Part shown: piece after piece, positions 20,685 through 24,628 of the stretch | Numbering within the stretch: the stretch's first letter is position 1 | How the letters are laid out: each line of letters begins with the position of its first letter | NCBI GenBank assembly: GCA_002365025.1 | Contig: DEYX01000075.1 | Coordinates: 1-24,628 of the forward strand | DNA length: 24,628 nucleotides | Reading direction: 5' to 3' | Origin: Hungatella sp. UBA3147 | GTDB taxonomy: Bacteria; Bacillota; Clostridia; Lachnospirales; Lachnospiraceae | Notes under the pieces: generated by a model | Told to the model about the DNA's origin: nothing | Database searches by the model: none | Seen by the model: only the letters and a program-made list of their open reading frames with translations | Position numbers and translations under genes: made by a program

Positions 20685-23600
20685 ATGGAAGCAGTAAAAA
20701 TATGGGAGGAGTCCATCGTCATACCCACTTATGAGGTGGGGGAAGCGGATAAAAATCCGATGTTTCTGGAAAGCCGTGTTTATCAGGGAAGCTCAGGAAA
20801 AATTTACCCTTATCCTACCATTGAAAAGATCCATGATACCAGGACGGACAAAGCCTATCAGGCAGTCTGGCTGGAAAATGAATACTTAAAGGTAATGATA
20901 CTCCCGGAGCTTGGCGGAAGAATCCAGCGGGCCTTTGACAAAACGAATCAATATGATTTCGTCTATTACAACCACGTCATAAAACCCGCCCTGGTAGGGC
21001 TCTGCGGACCCTGGATCAGCGGCGGGATTGAATTTAACTGGCCCCAGCACCACCGGCCGACCACTTATTCCCCTGTGGATTATATGCTGTTAGAACATGA
21101 GGATGGTTCTAAAACCTGCCGGGTCTGTGATGTGGACCAGATGTACGGAACCAAGGGGGAGGCCAGTTTCACCCTGCATCCCGGTAAAGCTTATATCGAG
21201 ATAAAGGGCCAGCTTTACAACCCCACGCCAATGCCCCAGACCTTTTTATGGTGGGCAAACCCGGCGGTTCCGGTCAATGATTACACTCAGTCCATCTTCC
21301 CGCCGGATGTCCATGCCGTTATGGATCATGGGAAAAGGGATGTATCCCGTTTCCCCATTGCCACGGGAGTTTATTATAAGCATGATTACAGTGAAGGTAT
21401 TGATATTTCCCGCTATAAGAATATTCCGGTACCTACCTCTTACATGGCTGAAAAGAGTGAGTTTAACTTTGTAGGAGGATATGATTACCAGGTGGGGGCG
21501 GGAATTCTTCATGTGGCAGACCATCACATTTCGCCAGGAAAGAAGCAGTGGACCTGGGGCTGCGGGGATTTTGGAAAGGCCTGGGACCGGAATCTGACCG
21601 ATGAGGACGGTCCTTACATTGAGCTGATGACCGGAGTTTACACGGATAATCAGCCGGATTTCACCTGGTTAAAGCCAATGGAGGAAAAAACCTTTACCCA
21701 GTATTTCATGCCTTATAAGGCCGTTGGCCCCGTAAAAAACGCCTCCATCCATGCCGTCATAAACCTGGAGACAAGGGAAAATGAGATCCATATAGCTGCA
21801 TACGGAACCCAGGAGTACCCTGATGCGAGGATTCTGCTGACTTACGGCAAGGAGACGCTTCTTAATGAAACCACCCTTCTTTCTCCAGTCCATACTTATG
21901 AAAAGACGCTGCATACCGGAGTGGAGGATGAGACAAGGCTGACTCTTAAAGTACTTTCCGGGGAAAGGGAGCTGGTTTCCTACACCCCATTAAAGAAGAA
22001 GGTTCCAACGCTTCCAAGCCCTGCAAAAGCGGCCGATGATCCGGAAAAGATCATGACAAATGAAGAGTTATATCTTACCGGGCTTCATATCGAGCAGTAC
22101 CGCCATGCGACTTACAGACCGGATCCTTATTACATAGAAGGGCTAAAAAGGGATCCTGAAGATATCCGCATCAATAATGCCTATGGCTCCCTGCTCATGC
22201 GCAGAGGCTGCTTTGAGGAGGCAGAGGAGCATTTCAGGAAGGCGTTAAAACGGGCTGTGAGAAAAAATCCCAACCCTTATGACTCTGAGCCTTACTACAA
22301 TCTGGGCCTGGCGCTTTTGTATCAGGGGAAGATTGAGGAAGCCTTTGATGCCTTTTATAAGGCCACGTGGTCAGGGGAGCAGCAGGAAATGAGTTTTTAT
22401 TATCTTTCCTGCATCGAATCTATGAGAGGAAATTATGAAAGTGCTCTGGAATTTGTGGAAAAGGGACTGGTGAGAAATTCACATAATGTAAAGGCCAGAG
22501 CATTAAACGTCTATCTCTTACGCAGGCTGGACAGGACGGCAGAAGCCAGGGCTCTCATTGAGGAGAATTTGGAGGTGGACTCTTTTGACTATATATCCCG
22601 TTTGGAAGCAGCATATCTGGAGCCAGGACGTCAGGAGGAAATCCGGTTGGAGATAAGCCGGATGGCCAGAGGCTTTCACGAAAATTACTTAATGGCAGCC
22701 AGACATTATGCAGAATTCGGTGCATACGAAGACGCCGTCCAGACCCTGGACCAGTGTTCCGCAAAATGGCCCATGCTTTATTATTATAAAGCCTATTATC
22801 TGAAGCTTATGGGAAAAGACGGATCGGAAGCTTTAAAAGAAGCTTTAAAGCAGGCGGAGGGGTGCAGCACGGATTACTGTTTCCCTAATAAGCTGGAGGA
22901 CATCTCCGTGCTTAAGTTTGCGGCGGAAAAGAATCCGGAAGGAGCCAACGCCAATTATTATCTGGGTAATTTATATTATGATAAGCTTCAGTACCATACT
23001 GCCATTTCTTATTGGGAGCAGTCTGCCCGTTTAAATCCCATGTTCCCTACCGTGTGGAGAAATTTATCACTGGCTTATTACAACAAAGAAAAGGACAGGG
23101 AAAAGGCAAGAAAGGCCATGGAAAAGGCCTATGGCCTGAACATGGACGATGCAAGGATCTTTTTGGAATTGGATCAACTTTATAAAAAGCTGGATATGCC
23201 TGTGGCAGAACGTCTGGAAAAATATGAAGCTGCAAGAGATGTATTTATGAAACGTGACGATCTGATGATTGAGTATGCAACACTTTTAAATCTTTCGGGA
23301 CGTTACGGAGAGGCTTATGAATTCATTATGAGCTATAAATTCCATCCATGGGAAGGCGGAGAAGGAAAAGTGACCGCCCAGTATGTGGTCTCCCTTGTGG
23401 AGCTGGCCAGGCAGGCTATGGAAGCAAAAGAATGGGGCAGGGCAGAAGAATACCTGACAAATGCCCTGAAGTATCCGGAGAATCTGGGAGAAGGAAAGTT
23501 AGAAGGAACTAAAGACAATCATATCAATTATTATATGGGTGTGGTCATGGAGAATCTGGGAAAGACTGAGGCAGCAAGAGCCTGTTATGAAGCGGCCAGT

Positions 23601-23972
23601 GTGGGAACGGATGAACCGGCAGGCATGATGTATTACAATGACCAGCCTGCAGATATGATTTATTACCAGGGGCTCGCTAAGGAAAAGCTGGGAAAACCGG
23701 TGGAGGCCAGGGCCAGGTTCTATAAGCTGCTGGATTACGGAGAACAGCATATGTTCGATAACATGAAGATTGAATATTTCGCCGTATCCCTGCCCGATTT
23801 CCTGATTTATGAAGATGACCTGGATAAGAAAAACAAAGCCCATTGCAACTATCTTATAGGGCTTGGAAAAATGGGGCTTGGAGATATAAATGGGGCGAAG
23901 GAAGCTTTCATGGAGACCATACGTCTGGATAATGCTCATTTAAATGCGATCAGGTATATAAATATGATATAA
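20685..23972 (+). CDS. large cytoplasmic DUF5107 plus TPR-repeat protein
   Basis: Function not established. 1095 residues, no signal peptide or membrane helix. Residues about 40-345 form the DUF5107 region, which I recall as related to galactose-mutarotase-like beta-sandwich domains; hallmarks here are ILPELGGRIQRAFDK near residue 85, GPWISGGIEFNWPQHHRP near 108-125, and WTWGCGDFGKAWDRN near 290. Residues about 345-430 are a beta-rich linker domain. From about 455 to the end are TPR-like helical repeats, such as NAYGSLLMRRGCFEEAEEHF, YYNLGLALLYQGKIEEAFDAF and ANYYLGNLYYDKLQYHTAISYW. AAGGAGG precedes the ATG. Its operator links it to the sugar ABC genes. No recognised glycoside hydrolase exists nearby, so it may process or epimerise the imported sugar, or a glycoside of it. 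Confidence 0.88.
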   Translation: MEAVKIWEESIVIPTYEVGEADKNPMFLESRVYQGSSGKIYPYPTIEKIHDTRTDKAYQAVWLENEYLKVMILPELGGRIQRAFDKTNQYDFVYYNHVIKPALVGLCGPWISGGIEFNWPQHHRPTTYSPVDYMLLEHEDGSKTCRVCDVDQMYGTKGEASFTLHPGKAYIEIKGQLYNPTPMPQTFLWWANPAVPVNDYTQSIFPPDVHAVMDHGKRDVSRFPIATGVYYKHDYSEGIDISRYKNIPVPTSYMAEKSEFNFVGGYDYQVGAGILHVADHHISPGKKQWTWGCGDFGKAWDRNLTDEDGPYIELMTGVYTDNQPDFTWLKPMEEKTFTQYFMPYKAVGPVKNASIHAVINLETRENEIHIAAYGTQEYPDARILLTYGKETLLNETTLLSPVHTYEKTLHTGVEDETRLTLKVLSGERELVSYTPLKKKVPTLPSPAKAADDPEKIMTNEELYLTGLHIEQYRHATYRPDPYYIEGLKRDPEDIRINNAYGSLLMRRGCFEEAEEHFRKALKRAVRKNPNPYDSEPYYNLGLALLYQGKIEEAFDAFYKATWSGEQQEMSFYYLSCIESMRGNYESALEFVEKGLVRNSHNVKARALNVYLLRRLDRTAEARALIEENLEVDSFDYISRLEAAYLEPGRQEEIRLEISRMARGFHENYLMAARHYAEFGAYEDAVQTLDQCSAKWPMLYYYKAYYLKLMGKDGSEALKEALKQAEGCSTDYCFPNKLEDISVLKFAAEKNPEGANANYYLGNLYYDKLQYHTAISYWEQSARLNPMFPTVWRNLSLAYYNKEKDREKARKAMEKAYGLNMDDARIFLELDQLYKKLDMPVAERLEKYEAARDVFMKRDDLMIEYATLLNLSGRYGEAYEFIMSYKFHPWEGGEGKVTAQYVVSLVELARQAMEAKEWGRAEEYLTNALKYPENLGEGKLEGTKDNHINYYMGVVMENLGKTEAARACYEAASVGTDEPAGMMYYNDQPADMIYYQGLAKEKLGKPVEARARFYKLLDYGEQHMFDNMKIEYFAVSLPDFLIYEDDLDKKNKAHCNYLIGLGKMGLGDINGAKEAFMETIRLDNAHLNAIRYINMI

Positions 23973-23993
23973 AATGGAGACAGAAAAGCACTG

Positions 23994-24040
23994 GGAGGAA
24001 GAGATGTTTTTATAACATCTCTTCCTCCTTCTTTCTTTTA
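23994..24040 (+). terminator. rho-independent terminator after the DUF5107-TPR gene
   Basis: 14-bp perfect arms 23994-24007 and 24015-24028 with a seven-base loop, followed by the T-rich TTCTTTCTTTTA. Confidence 0.88.
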
Positions 24041-24088
24041 TTTTTTGGTTTTTAAGTTCCTCAACAGCTATAACGACCCGTCCTCTTA

Positions 24089-24116
24089 TTTACAATTTAC
24101 TAAATTATGATATAAT
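24089..24116 (+). promoter_or_regulatory. promoter P1 of the pyrophosphatase gene
   Basis: TTTACA (24089-24094), 16-bp spacer, TGA and perfect TATAAT (24111-24116). Start near 24123, which gives an unusually long leader of about 190 nt. Confidence 0.72.
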
Positions 24117-24157
24117 GGGAATACTTCACAAAGAAAAAGCTTCATAAAATGAGGAGA

Positions 24158-24180
24158 CCCCGATTGACAGGCAATCGGGG
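24158..24180 (+). other. stable hairpin in the pyrophosphatase leader
   Basis: CCCCGATTG (24158-24166) pairs with CAATCGGGG (24172-24180) over a five-base loop. No T tract follows on either strand, so it is not a typical terminator. It could be a regulatory leader element. Confidence 0.6.
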
Positions 24181-24205
24181 CAATTATGAAAAATCTATGT
24201 GCAAT

Positions 24206-24236
24206 TTGACGATTAAATCAATTTGGCTCATATATT
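24206..24236 (+). promoter_or_regulatory. possible second promoter P2 of the pyrophosphatase gene
   Basis: TTGACG (24206-24211) with TATATT (24231-24236) at a 19-bp spacer. Plausible but long spacer in an AT-rich stretch. Confidence 0.35.
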
Positions 24237-24262
24237 TTCTATGTATTTAGTATAAAAAATAT

Positions 24263-24282
24263 ATATGAACGGAATATGAACG
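24263..24282 (+). repeat. 11-bp-period direct repeat in the pyrophosphatase leader
   Basis: ATATGAACG at 24263-24271 and 24274-24282, one helical turn apart, 35 bp before the start codon. Meaning unknown. Confidence 0.4.
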
Positions 24283-24316
24283 ACCTGTAAACACATTATG
24301 AAAAAAGGAGGAAAGT

Positions 24317-24628
24317 ATGGGAGATAATTATAAGAACAGAAAGACTATCGTAATAGGCCATAAAAATCCAGATACAGATTCCATCTGTTCTGCCATCTGT
24401 TATGCAAATTTAAAAAGAAAGCTGACCGGAGAAGAATATCAGCCAGGAAGGGCTGGTCACGTCAATGAGGAGACACAATTCGTGCTCCATTATTTTGAAG
24501 TGGAAGCGCCGGAGCTTGTGGAAAATGTGAAGACACAGGTCCGTGATATCGATATTCGTAAGACAAGGGGTGTAAAGAAAAACCTGTCCTTAAAAAAGGC
24601 CTGGAAACTGATGCAGGAAGCAAATGTA
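24317..24628 (+). CDS. ppaC: manganese-dependent inorganic pyrophosphatase (DHH family), 3' end cut by window edge
   Basis: Hydrolyses pyrophosphate to phosphate in the cytoplasm. Only the first 104 codons are in the window; a full protein of the CBS/DRTGG-containing type has about 540 residues. The metal-binding DHH motif I is IVIGHKNPDTDSICSAI near residues 11-27, with the histidine and the two aspartates that bind manganese. The segment AGHVNEETQFVLHYFEVEAPELV follows as in the family. The end VKKNLSLKKAWKLMQEANV looks like the start of the inserted CBS domain, which makes the regulated long form more likely than the short one. AAGGAGG lies 6 bp before the ATG. It is a separate unit with promoters at 24089-24116 and possibly 24206-24236 and a long leader. 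Confidence 0.92.
   Translation, partial: MGDNYKNRKTIVIGHKNPDTDSICSAICYANLKRKLTGEEYQPGRAGHVNEETQFVLHYFEVEAPELVENVKTQVRDIDIRKTRGVKKNLSLKKAWKLMQEANV

Noticed and set aside
24203..24225. TTGA...TCAA dyad considered as an FNR site in the pyrophosphatase leader
   Set aside because: The half-sites are separated by 8 rather than the 6 bases between TTGA and TCAA in an FNR site, so the spacing is wrong.

Overview
The window reads as chromosomal DNA of a spore-forming, anaerobic, low-to-mid GC Firmicute, most likely a Lachnospiraceae member of the Lacrimispora/Clostridium saccharolyticum type. Reasons: strong AGGAGG-type ribosome binding sites, extended -10 promoters, a YyaC spore protein, a flavodiiron/RIC nitrosative-stress pair, a DRTGG/CBS-type manganese pyrophosphatase, and several proteins of families typical of Lachnospiraceae. 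This is read from protein resemblance only; no database was searched. I see no rRNA, tRNA, CRISPR array, insertion sequence or phage gene.

Layout. 1-2486 (+): end of an EamA-type exporter, beta-phosphoglucomutase and a LacI-type repressor. 2513-3685 (+): terminator, then a MarR-type regulator with a striking palindromic operator and a CDP-alcohol phosphatidyltransferase. 3740-5371: an 88-residue orphan protein (-) and, divergently, a coiled-coil two-helix membrane protein (+). 5493-11699 (+): yyaC, a LysM membrane protein whose N-terminal half looks like a degenerate JAB/MPN domain, a DUF5711-type membrane protein, transketolase and ROK glucokinase, ended by a bidirectional terminator. 11754-14456 (-): flavodiiron protein and RIC iron-sulfur repair protein downstream of an FNR-type regulator, with an FNR-like site exactly 41.5 bp upstream of the predicted start of the ric-fprA transcript.

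14546-24028 is a sugar-uptake locus: galM (-), then ATPase, permease and AraF-like binding lipoprotein (+), an AraC-type regulator (-), and a 1095-residue cytoplasmic DUF5107-TPR protein (+). Three tandem direct repeats built on a 21-bp unit (AGAGCAA, 8 variable bases, AATGA) sit in the galM/ABC and araC/DUF5107 intergenic regions. At the ABC and DUF5107 promoters the second unit lies where a -35 element should be, with a poor -35 and a good -10. The araC gene itself has a near-consensus promoter. This makes a self-contained regulon: AraC-type activator, AraFGH-like importer, mutarotase and a large protein of unknown function. The window ends in the first 104 codons of a manganese-dependent pyrophosphatase with a long structured leader.

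The most rewarding points are the AraC-type operator regulon around the uncharacterised DUF5107-TPR protein, the FNR -41.5 promoter of ric-fprA, the MarR palindrome, and the pseudo-MPN/LysM protein next to yyaC.
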